Shown: one piece after another, positions 1 to 7,392 of the stretch
How the letters are laid out: each line of letters opens with the position of its first letter
Numbering within the stretch: position 1 is the first letter of the stretch
Source: Chitinophagia bacterium
Lineage (GTDB): Bacteria > Bacteroidota > Bacteroidia > Chitinophagales > Chitinophagaceae
NCBI GenBank assembly: GCA_010027295.1
Contig: RGVM01000048.1
Coordinates: forward strand, 1-10,086
Reading direction: 5' to 3'
DNA: 10,086 bases
The notes under the pieces: model-generated
What the model was told of the DNA's origin: nothing
The model's input: the letters and a program-made list of their open reading frames with translations, nothing else
Database searches by the model: none
Position numbers and translations under genes: made by a program

Positions 1-1
1 G

Positions 2-1897
2 GCCAAGTCGACCTACGACCCGCACGCCCTCTTCACGCCGCTGTTCTACACGCAGTACGGCAACGAGTACCGCTCCGGCAACGGCGAGCCCGGCCCCGCC
101 TATTGGCAGAACAGGGCCGACTACAGCATCACCGCCACTCTCGATGATTCCACCGGCCGCGTGAAGGGTTCCCTCGTCATCACCTACACCAACAACAGCC
201 CCCACAGCCTGCCCTTCCTCTGGTTCCAACTCGACCAGAACCTCTTCAACCCGGAGTCGCGCGGCTTCGCCCGCACACCCGCCACCGGCCGAAGCCGCTA
301 TGGCGACAGTCGCAGCCAGTTCCAGGGCGGCTTCACCGTCTCCAACGTCAGGCTGCTCACCAAGGCCGAGGGCAAGTCGGTCGAACTGCCGATAGTGCCC
401 GTCATCACCGACACGCGCATGCAAGTCCGGCTCGACAAGCCCATGAAGCCCAAGGGCGACGTCGTCCGCATCCACATCGACTTCGAATTCGCCATCCCCG
501 AGTACGGGGCCGACCGAACGGGCATCCTCAAAACCCGCGACGGCAACATTTACGCCGTCGCCCAGTGGTACCCGCGCGTCTGCGTATTCGACGATATCCA
601 GGGCTGGAATGTACTGCCCTACCTGGGGCCCTCGGAGTTCTACCTCGAGTACGGCGACTTCGACGTGGCCCTCACCGCGCCCGCCTCGCATATCGTCGTG
701 GCCTCCGGTGAACTCCTCAACCCCGCCGAAGTCCTGACACCTTCCCAGCTCAGCCGCTGGAAGGCAGCCAAGGAAAGCCCCGCCACCGTGTCGATCCGCA
801 GCAAGGAGGATCTCAACGACCCCGCATCCAGGCCTGCCAAGCCCACGCTCACCTGGAAGTTCCGCATCCAGAACGCCCGCGACTTCGCATGGGCCTCCTC
901 CAAGGCCTTCGTATGGGACGCCGCCCGCATCGACCTGCCCTCTGGCCGAAAGGCCATGGCCCAATCCGTCTACCCCGCCGGCACCGCCTCCCGCGAGGCC
1001 TGGGGCCGCAGCACCGAATACGTAAAGGCCAGCATCGAGATCAACAGCCGCTGGTTCGAATACCCATACCCCTGCGCCGTCAACGTCGCCAGCAACGTCG
1101 GTGGCATGGAATACCCCGGCATCGTCTTCTGCGGCAGCAACGCCAAGGGCGGCTCCCTCTGGAGCGTCACCGACCATGAGTTCGGCCACACCTGGTTCCC
1201 CATGATCGTCGGCAGCAACGAACGCAAGTACGGTTGGATGGACGAAGGCTTCAACACCTTCCTCAACGGCGTGTCCTCCGAGAACTTCAACAACGGCGAA
1301 TACGCCCAGGAGGCCATGGACGGTCACATGATCGCCCGTTTCATGTTCAACGACATGTCCGAAGCCATCCTCAAGACACCTGACGCATTACGTGAAATGA
1401 ATATTGGCACGGCCCTCTATTTCAAACCCGGTTACGCCCTGGACCTGCTCCGCAACCAGATCGTGGGGAAGGACCGCTTCGACTACGCCCTCAAGCGGTA
1501 TATCCGTGACTGGGCCTACAAGCACCCCTCTCCCTGGGACTTCTTCCGCAGCATCGAGAACGGGGTGGGTGAAGACCTGGGATGGTTCTGGAAAGGCATG
1601 TTCATCGAGAACTGGCGCCTCGACCAGGCCGTCACCAAAGTGGAGTATTCCGGCGGCAACCCCGCCAACGGCGCCCTCGTCACCCTCGAGAACCTCGACA
1701 GGATGGCCATGCCCGTCGTCATCGAATACACCACCAAAACGGGCAAGACGGCCCGCAAGACACTCCCCGTCGAAATATGGCAGAGTACCGCTTCCTGGAA
1801 GGTACGTCTCGACACCGACGAGGAACTCTCCTCCGTCGTCATCGACCCCGACAAGGCCTTCCCCGACTACAACCCCTCCAACAACGGCTGGAAGTGA
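2..1897 (+). CDS. Secreted M1 family zinc metallopeptidase (5' partial)
   Basis: The frame is open from base 2, so the true start and probably the signal peptide lie before the window; 631 residues are visible. The first GTG inside the frame (161) falls within conserved sequence ([10 protein letters not shown] precedes it) and is not the start. The zinc motif is complete: HEFGH at fragment residues 392-396 with the third ligand Glu at 415 in WMDEGF (HExxH-x18-E). The exopeptidase motif reads GGMEYPG (367-373), with Tyr where classical GAMEN has Asn. A candidate transition-state Tyr is Y473 in LYFKPGY. Family knowledge: M1 enzymes hydrolyse peptides, usually as aminopeptidases; this Bacteroidota type is normally exported. 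An N-terminal beta domain precedes the catalytic domain, and a short beta C-terminal region ends at residue 631. The stop lies 56 nt before the rpmI promoter. The family call is firm; substrate and exact location are inferred. Confidence 0.93.
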   Translation, partial: AKSTYDPHALFTPLFYTQYGNEYRSGNGEPGPAYWQNRADYSITATLDDSTGRVKGSLVITYTNNSPHSLPFLWFQLDQNLFNPESRGFARTPATGRSRYGDSRSQFQGGFTVSNVRLLTKAEGKSVELPIVPVITDTRMQVRLDKPMKPKGDVVRIHIDFEFAIPEYGADRTGILKTRDGNIYAVAQWYPRVCVFDDIQGWNVLPYLGPSEFYLEYGDFDVALTAPASHIVVASGELLNPAEVLTPSQLSRWKAAKESPATVSIRSKEDLNDPASRPAKPTLTWKFRIQNARDFAWASSKAFVWDAARIDLPSGRKAMAQSVYPAGTASREAWGRSTEYVKASIEINSRWFEYPYPCAVNVASNVGGMEYPGIVFCGSNAKGGSLWSVTDHEFGHTWFPMIVGSNERKYGWMDEGFNTFLNGVSSENFNNGEYAQEAMDGHMIARFMFNDMSEAILKTPDALREMNIGTALYFKPGYALDLLRNQIVGKDRFDYALKRYIRDWAYKHPSPWDFFRSIENGVGEDLGWFWKGMFIENWRLDQAVTKVEYSGGNPANGALVTLENLDRMAMPVVIEYTTKTGKTARKTLPVEIWQSTASWKVRLDTDEELSSVVIDPDKAFPDYNPSNNGWK

Positions 1898-1953
1898 ACG
1901 CACCCATCGCCACGGCGGCTCCAGGCCAACTTTTCCATTCCAACGGAAAACCC

Positions 1954-1961
1954 TACCTTTG
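1954..1961 (+). promoter_or_regulatory. Bacteroidota-type -7 promoter element for rpmI-rplT
   Basis: TACCTTTG matches the Bacteroidota -7 consensus TAnnTTTG exactly. No good TTG sits at the expected -33 position. Instead a perfect 6-bp inverted repeat, TTTTCC (1931-1936) and GGAAAA (1945-1950), lies just upstream and may be a protein site or chance. Transcription would begin near 1968, giving a leader of about 75 nt before the L35 start. This would let the ribosomal operon be expressed independently of the peptidase gene. Confidence 0.6.
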
Positions 1962-1967
1962 CCGCCC

Positions 1968-2041
1968 ATAATGCCCACATGGCTCCCTAAGTCCCCCGCC
2001 TGAGCGGAGGCGCCGGCAGGGCGAACCGAAAACCCTCATCA
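1968..2041 (+). promoter_or_regulatory. Structured leader of the L35-L20 operon, possible autoregulatory site
   Basis: The stretch between the predicted transcription start and the L35 ATG is unusually GC-rich and can fold. CGCCT (1997-2001) pairs with AGGCG (2008-2012) around a 6-nt loop, and the self-complementary GGCGCC and GCCGGC follow at once. A 10-codon frame starts at ATG 1971 (MPTWLPKSPA) and its TGA (2001-2003) falls in the hairpin. In other bacteria L20 represses its own operon by binding an mRNA leader. A similar role here is inference; no match to a known leader family was recognised. Confidence 0.35.
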
Positions 2042-2239
2042 ATGCCCAAGGTAAAGACGCACTCCCGGGCCAAGAAGACCTTCAAGGTCTCCGGGACGGG
2101 CAAGATCCGCTTCCGCAAGCCCACACGCGGACACCTGCTCACCAAGAAGTCGACACGTCGCAAGCGAGCTCTCCGCATCACCGGCGAGGTCAACCCCGCC
2201 AACCTGGACTTCGTCCGCAGGCTCCTCCGCCTCCGCTGA
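2042..2239 (+). CDS. rpmI: 50S ribosomal protein L35
   Basis: This 65-residue basic protein begins MPKVKTHSRAKKTFKVSG and carries the L35 signature: the KTHSxAKK start, a GxGKIRFRK turn, the HLLTKKSTRRKR basic stretch, and a short C-terminal helix. Length and motifs are typical of the family. L35 is a small component of the large ribosomal subunit. The ATG at 2042 is the only sensible start and is preceded by the leader described above. The gene is followed after 44 nt by rplT, the classic rpmI-rplT pair, and the two are almost certainly co-transcribed. infC, which often precedes rpmI, is absent; an M1 peptidase gene takes that place. Confidence 0.97.
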   Translation: MPKVKTHSRAKKTFKVSGTGKIRFRKPTRGHLLTKKSTRRKRALRITGEVNPANLDFVRRLLRLR

Positions 2240-2283
2240 GAAGCCCCGAAACCCATTCCTGAACCCCCTAATCCCGGGAAGAT

Positions 2284-2628
2284 ATGCCACGTTCCGTCAA
2301 CGCCGTCGCCAGCAAGGCACGCCGCAAACGCATCCTCAAACAGGCCAAGGGCTTCTATGGCAAGCGTAAGAATGTCTACACGGTCGCCAAGAACGTCGTA
2401 GAGAAAGGTCTTACCTACAGCTACGTCGGCCGCAAACTCAAGAAGCGCGACTACCGCAGCCTCTGGATCGTCCGCATCAACGCGGCCGTTCGTGCCGAAG
2501 GCCTCACCTACTCCGAATTCATCAACCGCCTCAAGGTCAAAGGCATTGGCCTCGACCGCAAGGTCCTCGCGGACCTCGCCATGAACGAGCCCGAGACGTT
2601 CCGCAACCTTGTGGCCAGCGTCAAATGA
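2284..2628 (+). CDS. rplT: 50S ribosomal protein L20
   Basis: This 114-residue protein begins [20 protein letters not shown] and shows the L20 pattern throughout: a long basic N-terminal helix with [11 protein letters not shown], then [24 protein letters not shown], which is very conserved in L20, and the C-terminal globular part with [11 protein letters not shown] and DRKVLADLA. Length is normal. L20 is a primary 23S rRNA binding protein needed early in large-subunit assembly, and in several bacteria it represses its own operon. It is the last gene of the operon: a strong hairpin terminator starts 45 nt after the stop. Confidence 0.98.
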   Translation: MPRSVNAVASKARRKRILKQAKGFYGKRKNVYTVAKNVVEKGLTYSYVGRKLKKRDYRSLWIVRINAAVRAEGLTYSEFINRLKVKGIGLDRKVLADLAMNEPETFRNLVASVK

Positions 2629-2673
2629 CCCCTTCGCCCCGGGTGAGCCCCTCCACCCAGGCATACAACTTCG

Positions 2674-2710
2674 AAGGGCCCGGCAACACCTGCCGGGCCC
2701 TTCCTCTTCT
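2674..2710 (+). terminator. Rho-independent terminator of rpmI-rplT
   Basis: AAGGGCCCGGCA (2674-2685) and TGCCGGGCCCTT (2691-2702) form a perfect 12-bp stem with the 5-nt loop ACACC. A pyrimidine-rich tail (CCTCTTCT) follows. The stem is very stable, although the tail is not a pure T run. A weaker small hairpin, GGGTG (2641-2645) with CACCC (2654-2658), lies between the rplT stop and this stem. Confidence 0.85.
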
Positions 2711-2745
2711 TGGAAAATCAGAGGAGCGCTGTGGACTGAAAAAAC

Positions 2746-2753
2746 TACTTTTG
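2746..2753 (+). promoter_or_regulatory. Bacteroidota-type -7 promoter element for the arginine decarboxylase gene
   Basis: TACTTTTG fits TAnnTTTG exactly and lies just downstream of the rplT terminator. Transcription would start near 2760, leaving a leader of about 40 nt before ATG 2801. No convincing -33 TTG is present at the normal spacing, so strength is uncertain. Confidence 0.5.
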
Positions 2754-2800
2754 CAGCCTGTCCGAAATAAAATCCCGAAGAACAACCTCCCGTCCGCGTC

Positions 2801-4207
2801 ATGAGCACGACCTACACAGACCTCGTCAAACAGACCTTTTACTTCCCGCAGGAAGGCTTCGACACCCGCGACGGATACCTCACCTTCAACGGACTCGACC
2901 TCAAACAACTCATCGACAAGTACGGGACGCCGCTCAAGATTTCCTATCTCCCTAAGATCGGTATGCAGATCCGCAAGGCGAAGGATATGTTCGCCCACTC
3001 CATCAAGAAGCACCGCTACGAGGGGAAATACTTCTACTGCTACTGCACCAAGAGCTCCCACTTCTCCTTCGTCGTCCAGGAAGCCCTCAAGCACGACATC
3101 CATCTCGAGACCTCCTACGCCTACGATATCGACATTATCCAGAAGCTATACGAGAAGAAGAAAATCAACAAGGAGATCAATATCATCTGCAACGGCTACA
3201 AGCAGAAGACCTATACCTCCCGCATAGCCCGCCTCCTCAACACCGGCTTCAAGAACACCATTCCTGTCCTCGACAACAAGGAGGAACTCGACAACTACAA
3301 GCGCTCCGTCAAAGTGCCCTTCAAACTCGGCATCCGTGTTGCCGCTGAGGAAGAACCCACCTTTCCCTTCTACACATCCCGCCTCGGCTTCCGTGCCAAG
3401 GACATCCTCGAATTCTACGTCGACCACATAGAGGGCTACGAACACAAGTTCCAGCTCAAGATGCTGCACATCTTCCTCAACAAGGGCATCAAGGACGACA
3501 TCTACTACTGGTCCGAACTCAACAAGGTCATCAACCTATACTGCCAGCTCAAGAAGATCTGCCCCGAGCTCGACTCCATCAACATCGGCGGCGGATTCCC
3601 TATCAAGCACTCGCTGGGCTTCGACTACGACTACCAGTTCATGATCGACGAGATCATACGCACCATCAAGAAGTCCTGCAAGGCCGCCAAAGTGCCCATG
3701 CCCAACATCTACACCGAGTTCGGCAGCTACACGGTCGGAGAGAGCATGGCCCATATCTACAGCGTCATCGGCCAGAAGGTGCAGAACGACCGCGAGATTT
3801 GGTATATGATCGACTCCTCGTTCATCACCACCCTGCCCGACACATGGGGTATCGGCGAGAAGTTCCTCATGCTGCCCATCAATAAATGGGAGAACGACTA
3901 CCAGCGCGTCGTGCTCGGCGGCATCACCTGCGACTCGCACGACTACTACGACTCCGAAGAGCATATCAACGAGGTCTTCCTCCCTAAGCTCAACGGTGAA
4001 GACTCCAAGGAGCCCCTCTACGTGGGATTCTTCCACACAGGAGCCTACCAGGACCAGATCAGCGGGTACGGTGGCATCAAGCACTGCATGATCCCCTCTC
4101 CCAAGCACGTGATCATCGAGCACGACCGAAACGGAAAGCTCGTCGACTGGGTGTACGCCAAGGAGCAGTCGGCACAGAGCATGCTCAAGCTGCTGGGCTA
4201 CATGTGA
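2801..4207 (+). CDS. speA: Arginine decarboxylase, short Bacteroidota form (PLP fold type III)
   Basis: This 468-residue protein resembles the decarboxylases annotated as biosynthetic arginine decarboxylase in Bacteroidota, which are much shorter than E. coli SpeA (about 658 residues). It would convert arginine to agmatine and CO2 in the cytoplasm, the first step to putrescine and spermidine. Visible features: a probable PLP-binding lysine K84 in YCYCTKSSHF, the first part of an alanine-racemase-like barrel; NIGGGFP (261-267), the glycine-rich phosphate-binding loop; EFGSYTVGES, which replaces the EPGR-type motif of the family; and CDSHD from C377, corresponding to the catalytic Cys-Asp element contributed across the dimer. 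The gene is flanked by its own promoter and has no agmatinase or other polyamine gene beside it. Another basic or carboxylated amino-acid substrate of the ODC/DAPDC superfamily cannot be excluded from sequence alone. Confidence 0.85.
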   Translation: MSTTYTDLVKQTFYFPQEGFDTRDGYLTFNGLDLKQLIDKYGTPLKISYLPKIGMQIRKAKDMFAHSIKKHRYEGKYFYCYCTKSSHFSFVVQEALKHDIHLETSYAYDIDIIQKLYEKKKINKEINIICNGYKQKTYTSRIARLLNTGFKNTIPVLDNKEELDNYKRSVKVPFKLGIRVAAEEEPTFPFYTSRLGFRAKDILEFYVDHIEGYEHKFQLKMLHIFLNKGIKDDIYYWSELNKVINLYCQLKKICPELDSINIGGGFPIKHSLGFDYDYQFMIDEIIRTIKKSCKAAKVPMPNIYTEFGSYTVGESMAHIYSVIGQKVQNDREIWYMIDSSFITTLPDTWGIGEKFLMLPINKWENDYQRVVLGGITCDSHDYYDSEEHINEVFLPKLNGEDSKEPLYVGFFHTGAYQDQISGYGGIKHCMIPSPKHVIIEHDRNGKLVDWVYAKEQSAQSMLKLLGYM

Positions 4208-4302
4208 TGTGATGCCTTAGGTCGCCATCCCTGCCACGCCTACGCATCCTGACAGCCCGGGAATTCTGGACTATCCACCCATTGCCACTTCAGTGGATCT
4301 TC

Positions 4303-4339
4303 GCATCCCTTTTCGCCAGGGAAGCCCGGACCGGGATGC
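4303..4339. terminator. Possible bidirectional stem-loop between converging genes
   Basis: In the 195-nt gap between the converging decarboxylase and GT-C genes, GCATCCC (4303-4309) and GGGATGC (4333-4339) are perfect inverted arms around a 23-nt loop. Inside and beside them are shorter competing pairs: ATCCAC (4273-4278) with GTGGAT (4293-4298), and CCACT (4285-4289) with AGTGG (4292-4296). None has a T run on either side, so termination is only a guess from location. Confidence 0.3.
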
Positions 4340-4402
4340 TTGGGCAGATGCAATCGACGAAAATCCGTGGCTTATGACCTCCTCCTCGGGCCTTCTGTCG
4401 AA

Positions 4403-5971
4403 TTACAGCTCGATCACATTGGCGTCCTTGTTCTTCTTCATGAATTCATAGACGCTCGGATGGTAATGGTATTTAAATATGTTTTCCTCATGGCTGCCAT
4501 CCTCGAATTTCTGTATTAGGACGAAAATCCTACGATCCGGGTATGCTTTCTTAAGCTTTTGCACATAAGGACCCCATTCCTGCACTTCAGGGAAGAGGGG
4601 CTTGGGATAGGGCCTCGCATAGATGATATCCGACCTTAAGTATAGATGGTGGTCATCCCGGAAAACCAATACACTCTTTGGTGGGATGTCCTTGATCCTT
4701 TCCTGCAGTTTGGCGATTTGCTGATAGTATGTCGTTCGAGACTTTCTATGATATGCAAAGTTCAAAATGGGTAGGATGAAGAATAGGACATAAGAAATGG
4801 AGACCATCAGCAGGAATGCTTTCTTGAAACGGCCGAATAGATCCTCCTGCAGGGATGTTCTCAGGTAGGTAATGATGCCTGTAAGGACGAGGAAAAATCC
4901 GGGAAATGTGAGTCGTCCGACAAGGGAGTCGAAGATACTACGGGAGCGTAGGAAGATAATACAGCAGTAATATATCAGGCCTGTCACTACGAAATAAACC
5001 CATAGGTTGTCCGAGGCGACCTTTGTACGAATCGACTGGCGAGACGATACTTTTCGGAAGAATGCAAAATAAAGAATTAGGAATTGAATGAATAATGTGG
5101 AATAGAAAATGACGGACCTTTGATTGATCACGAAATATGGATGCTTCGTCACAGTGTATATGACATTGATATCAGACAGGATTGCGCCAAAGCACAAGAT
5201 CAAGTAGTCTATGCCAACGGTATCTGCCGGCATTCTCGGCAGACCCGAGGTAAAACCTGTCTCGTGCAGGTTGTGGACCAGGTAGGCAGCAATGCAGGCG
5301 GCATCCAGCAATGCGGGAATCATCAGCCAAAGGGCTGCCTTGTATTTTTTCTGGTACAAGAGGTATAGTATGGACAGGCCGATGACAACCAGTGCAAACA
5401 CACCTGCATACCGTGTTAAAAATGCCATCAATGCACATAGGAATACTATGAGTCCGTTTCCAATAAATCCTTTTCTAGTTACGGAGTTGTTTTGCCGGTG
5501 CAGAGCGATGGTCAAGCCTAGTACTGCAAGGGTAAACGGCACTTCGGACATCGAGGAACTGATGATTTCCATGAAATCAATCGCGAGAAACATGAAGGAG
5601 TATATCCAGGCATCCTTTCCAAAAACGCGGTCAAATATCCAGAAGATGATTCCAAGAATGATGATGTTCAGGAGCTTGGACGCCAGGAAAACAGGCAGTC
5701 CCAATGACATACTCACAAGGGCGACCATGAGGGGATATCCTATTGGCCAGGTACCCATGAACTTCAGACTGTCCGGTTCATACATGAACCCGCCATACAC
5801 ATAATAGGATTTCGTCTCCACCAGCGTCCTGGCCAACATGAGATAGTTGGATGCATCGGCTCCCACGCAGCCATTGATGTTAATCAGCGATTTGACCATT
5901 ATGGACAATGCTGCTAGCGCGAAGATGATGAGGGTCCGTCCCCGACTGCTCAAGGCTGATAGATGTCTCAT
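4403..5971 (-). CDS. GT-C type polytopic membrane glycosyltransferase
   Basis: From the chosen start this is a 522-residue protein with about ten or more hydrophobic segments. The first spans roughly residues 13-33, followed by a loop with GADASNYLMLAR (37-48). Asp39 there fits the catalytic acidic residue in the first extracytoplasmic loop of GT-C enzymes. FMGTWPIGYPLM and SEVPF (142-146) also fit the PMT/ArnT-like pattern. A soluble tail covers about 405-522. Such enzymes use polyprenyl-phosphate sugars to glycosylate lipids, glycans or proteins on the periplasmic side. The frame is open up to 6130, but the extra 53 residues are Cys/Lys/Arg-rich and unlike a membrane-protein start; ATG 5971 follows an A-rich leader typical of this phylum. 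Base composition is clearly lower in GC than the neighbours (4741-4800 is about one third G+C), suggesting transfer. The GT2 gene upstream is the likely donor-synthesising partner. The exact sugar is unknown. Confidence 0.8.
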   Translation of the reverse strand: MRHLSALSSRGRTLIIFALAALSIMVKSLININGCVGADASNYLMLARTLVETKSYYVYGGFMYEPDSLKFMGTWPIGYPLMVALVSMSLGLPVFLASKLLNIIILGIIFWIFDRVFGKDAWIYSFMFLAIDFMEIISSSMSEVPFTLAVLGLTIALHRQNNSVTRKGFIGNGLIVFLCALMAFLTRYAGVFALVVIGLSILYLLYQKKYKAALWLMIPALLDAACIAAYLVHNLHETGFTSGLPRMPADTVGIDYLILCFGAILSDINVIYTVTKHPYFVINQRSVIFYSTLFIQFLILYFAFFRKVSSRQSIRTKVASDNLWVYFVVTGLIYYCCIIFLRSRSIFDSLVGRLTFPGFFLVLTGIITYLRTSLQEDLFGRFKKAFLLMVSISYVLFFILPILNFAYHRKSRTTYYQQIAKLQERIKDIPPKSVLVFRDDHHLYLRSDIIYARPYPKPLFPEVQEWGPYVQKLKKAYPDRRIFVLIQKFEDGSHEENIFKYHYHPSVYEFMKKNKDANVIEL

Positions 5972-6048
5972 GACTCGAATTTTATTTAATATTTTCTTTT
6001 TTTTGTCGCACTGTCCGCATCTGGTGACGCACTTCCATAGACCATACT

Positions 6049-6252
6049 CTACAAATCCTGGCATGGTATGCCGAAAGCCATCTTCCCCAACTTTCTTATA
6101 ATGAAAGCGTCGTTGAAGGCCATGTGACATGGATCTAGATCACCCAACTTCCTGCCCTTACGTAATATTTTGCTGAGGATCACTGCCGAAGAGTGGGTAG
6201 GCTCGAAGGCTTCTGCTCTGATAGGGTCGGAGTTCCATGAGACGGTCCGCAT
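6049..6252 (-). CDS. 67-codon orphan frame or gene remnant between the two glycosyltransferases
   Basis: ATG 6252 lies 4 nt after the GT2 stop (TGA, then CAAC, then ATG), the spacing of a translationally coupled gene. The product starts MRTVSWNSDPIRAEAFEPTH and is not recognised. Its first 25 or so codons are rich in C-ending codons (ACC, GTC, AAC, TCC, GAC, GCC, TTC), like the GT2 gene, and then become less biased. It ends at a TAG (6049-6051) inside the upstream extension of the GT-C frame. No membrane segment or known motif is visible. It may be a real small gene, the 5' remnant of a longer gene interrupted when the AT-rich GT-C gene arrived, or chance. Confidence 0.3.
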   Translation of the reverse strand: MRTVSWNSDPIRAEAFEPTHSSAVILSKILRKGRKLGDLDPCHMAFNDAFIIRKLGKMAFGIPCQDL

Positions 6253-6256
6253 GTTG

Positions 6257-7189
6257 TCAATGTGACGACTTGAAAGTTGACTCCCGAATGATGTATAGCG
6301 GACGACGCTTTACCTCGTTGAACGTCTTTCCGAGGTAGACCCCGATGACCCCCAGCAGGCTGATGGTGATCCCGCCTACGAAGAAGATCGATACGATCAG
6401 ACTGCCCCACCCCATCACGGGGATATCCTTCGCGAAGTATCTGTACACGACGTAGATGCCATTGGCGAATCCGAAGAAGGAGCACAAGAAGCCCACCCAG
6501 ATGGAGAGTCGGAGGGGCTTCTCAGAATACGCGATGATCGTCTCTCCGGCCAGGCTCAGTAGCTTTTTGATGGAATAGCTCGTCTCACCGGCAAACCGCT
6601 TGTCATGCTGCACCCTGACGTAAGCCGTGGGATAGCCCATCCAGTACAACAGGGCCCCAGTGAAACGCAGGTGCTCGCGCATGTTGCGGAACGTTTCCAC
6701 CACCTTGCGCGACAGGATGCGGAAATTCGCCACCTCGGCGTCAAATTTCATCCCCGAGAGATAGTTGAAGGTCTTGGAGAATAGCATCGACGTCCATCTC
6801 TTGAAGGCATTGTCTTGTCGTTGCACACGCTTGGCATGCACGACGTCGTACCCCTCCAGCGCCTTTTGGTAGAGGTTGGGTATCTCCTCTGGACGGTCCT
6901 GCAGGTCGCAGTCCATGATCACCACCCAGTCGCCGCTACTATGGTCGATTCCGGCGGAAATGCCATAGTGCTGACCGAAATTCCGACTGAACTGGAGCCC
7001 CTTGACTCGGGGATCCCGTCTGGACAACTCAAGTATGATATCCCAGGACCTGTCGCCCCCGCAATCCTCCACCATGATGATCTCGAAATCGTTCGTCATG
7101 GCTCCGAGGGTTGCTACCAGCCGCTGGTAGAGCTCATGCAGGCAGTCCTGGGCCTTGTACACAGGGATCACTACGGAAATATGTACCAT
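6257..7189 (-). CDS. Family 2 glycosyltransferase, polyprenyl-phosphate sugar synthase type (GtrB/DPM1-like)
   Basis: This 310-residue protein begins MVHISVVIPVYKAQD, the standard GT2 (GT-A fold) opening. VEDCGGDRSWD (40-50) and MDCDLQDRPEEI (92-103) give the nucleotide and metal binding sites; D93, D95 and D98 are the acidic cluster. FKRWTSMLFSKTFNYLSG and the two C-terminal membrane segments (about 227-250 and 262-287) are typical of enzymes that attach a sugar from a nucleotide donor to undecaprenyl phosphate or a similar lipid at the inner membrane. The tail after the second segment is basic (KRRPLYIIRE) and probably cytoplasmic. It is the first gene of a minus-strand unit with the GT-C gene downstream, a common donor-synthase plus transferase arrangement in LPS, capsule or protein O-glycosylation loci. 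AAAGGTGA just before ATG 7189 is a weak Shine-Dalgarno-like stretch. Sugar specificity is not readable. Confidence 0.92.
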   Translation of the reverse strand: MVHISVVIPVYKAQDCLHELYQRLVATLGAMTNDFEIIMVEDCGGDRSWDIILELSRRDPRVKGLQFSRNFGQHYGISAGIDHSSGDWVVIMDCDLQDRPEEIPNLYQKALEGYDVVHAKRVQRQDNAFKRWTSMLFSKTFNYLSGMKFDAEVANFRILSRKVVETFRNMREHLRFTGALLYWMGYPTAYVRVQHDKRFAGETSYSIKKLLSLAGETIIAYSEKPLRLSIWVGFLCSFFGFANGIYVVYRYFAKDIPVMGWGSLIVSIFFVGGITISLLGVIGVYLGKTFNEVKRRPLYIIRESTFKSSH

Positions 7190-7328
7190 TCACCTTTCTT
7201 TGCGTGTTCAGGTTAGCCTCCTCAGAGGGCCCCAGGGCCGCTCCGACCCATATCCCTGCGACTGTGGGCAGGACTGTCAAATGGGTCAGGTCCGGACATA
7301 GATGGGCAGCTCTGATCGGCAGACTGCA

Positions 7329-7358
7329 CAAGATAGAGAGGTGATAATGAACTGTCAA
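7329..7358 (-). promoter_or_regulatory. Candidate promoter of the glycosyltransferase unit
   Basis: On the minus strand TTGACA (plus 7353-7358) is followed after exactly 17 nt by TATCTTG (plus 7329-7335). This matches a sigma70-like -35 with optimal spacing and approximates the Bacteroidota -7 TAnnTTTG with one base missing. It would give a leader of about 130 nt to GT2 ATG 7189. It starts immediately after the hairpin that closes the preceding gene. Confidence 0.4.
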
Positions 7359-7384
7359 GGGGACGGTAGCATACCGGTAGCCCC
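7359..7384 (-). terminator. Possible stem-loop after the unknown exported protein gene
   Basis: Read on the minus strand, GGGG (plus 7381-7384) and CCCC (7359-7362) enclose CGGTA, a TGC loop and TACCG (plus 7364-7376), a hairpin with one asymmetric internal bulge, 8 nt past the stop of the exported protein gene. There is no T run, so termination would be weak or factor-assisted. Confidence 0.35.
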
Positions 7385-7392
7385 GATGTGAC

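Noticed and set aside
161..163. GTG at 161 as start of the M1 peptidase
   Set aside because: Conserved M1 sequence continues in frame upstream to base 2, so the gene begins outside the window.
1388..2003. Overlapping frames on both strands at the 3' end of the peptidase gene
   Set aside because: They are shadows of the M1 gene; their products are low-complexity Pro/Ser/Thr/Arg or Gly/Val/Glu-rich sequences without motifs.
1987..2808. Minus-strand frame of 273 codons spanning rpmI and rplT
   Set aside because: It lies opposite two unmistakable ribosomal protein genes and their terminator.
4208..4402. tRNA or small RNA gene in the convergent gap
   Set aside because: Several inverted repeats exist, but no cloverleaf, T-loop sequence or promoter was found.
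6000..6130. CxxxCxxC (KCVTRCGQC) upstream of the GT-C start, resembling a radical SAM or zinc-ribbon motif
   Set aside because: It lies in the non-conserved 53-residue extension before ATG 5971 with no supporting domain; the following protein is an integral membrane glycosyltransferase.
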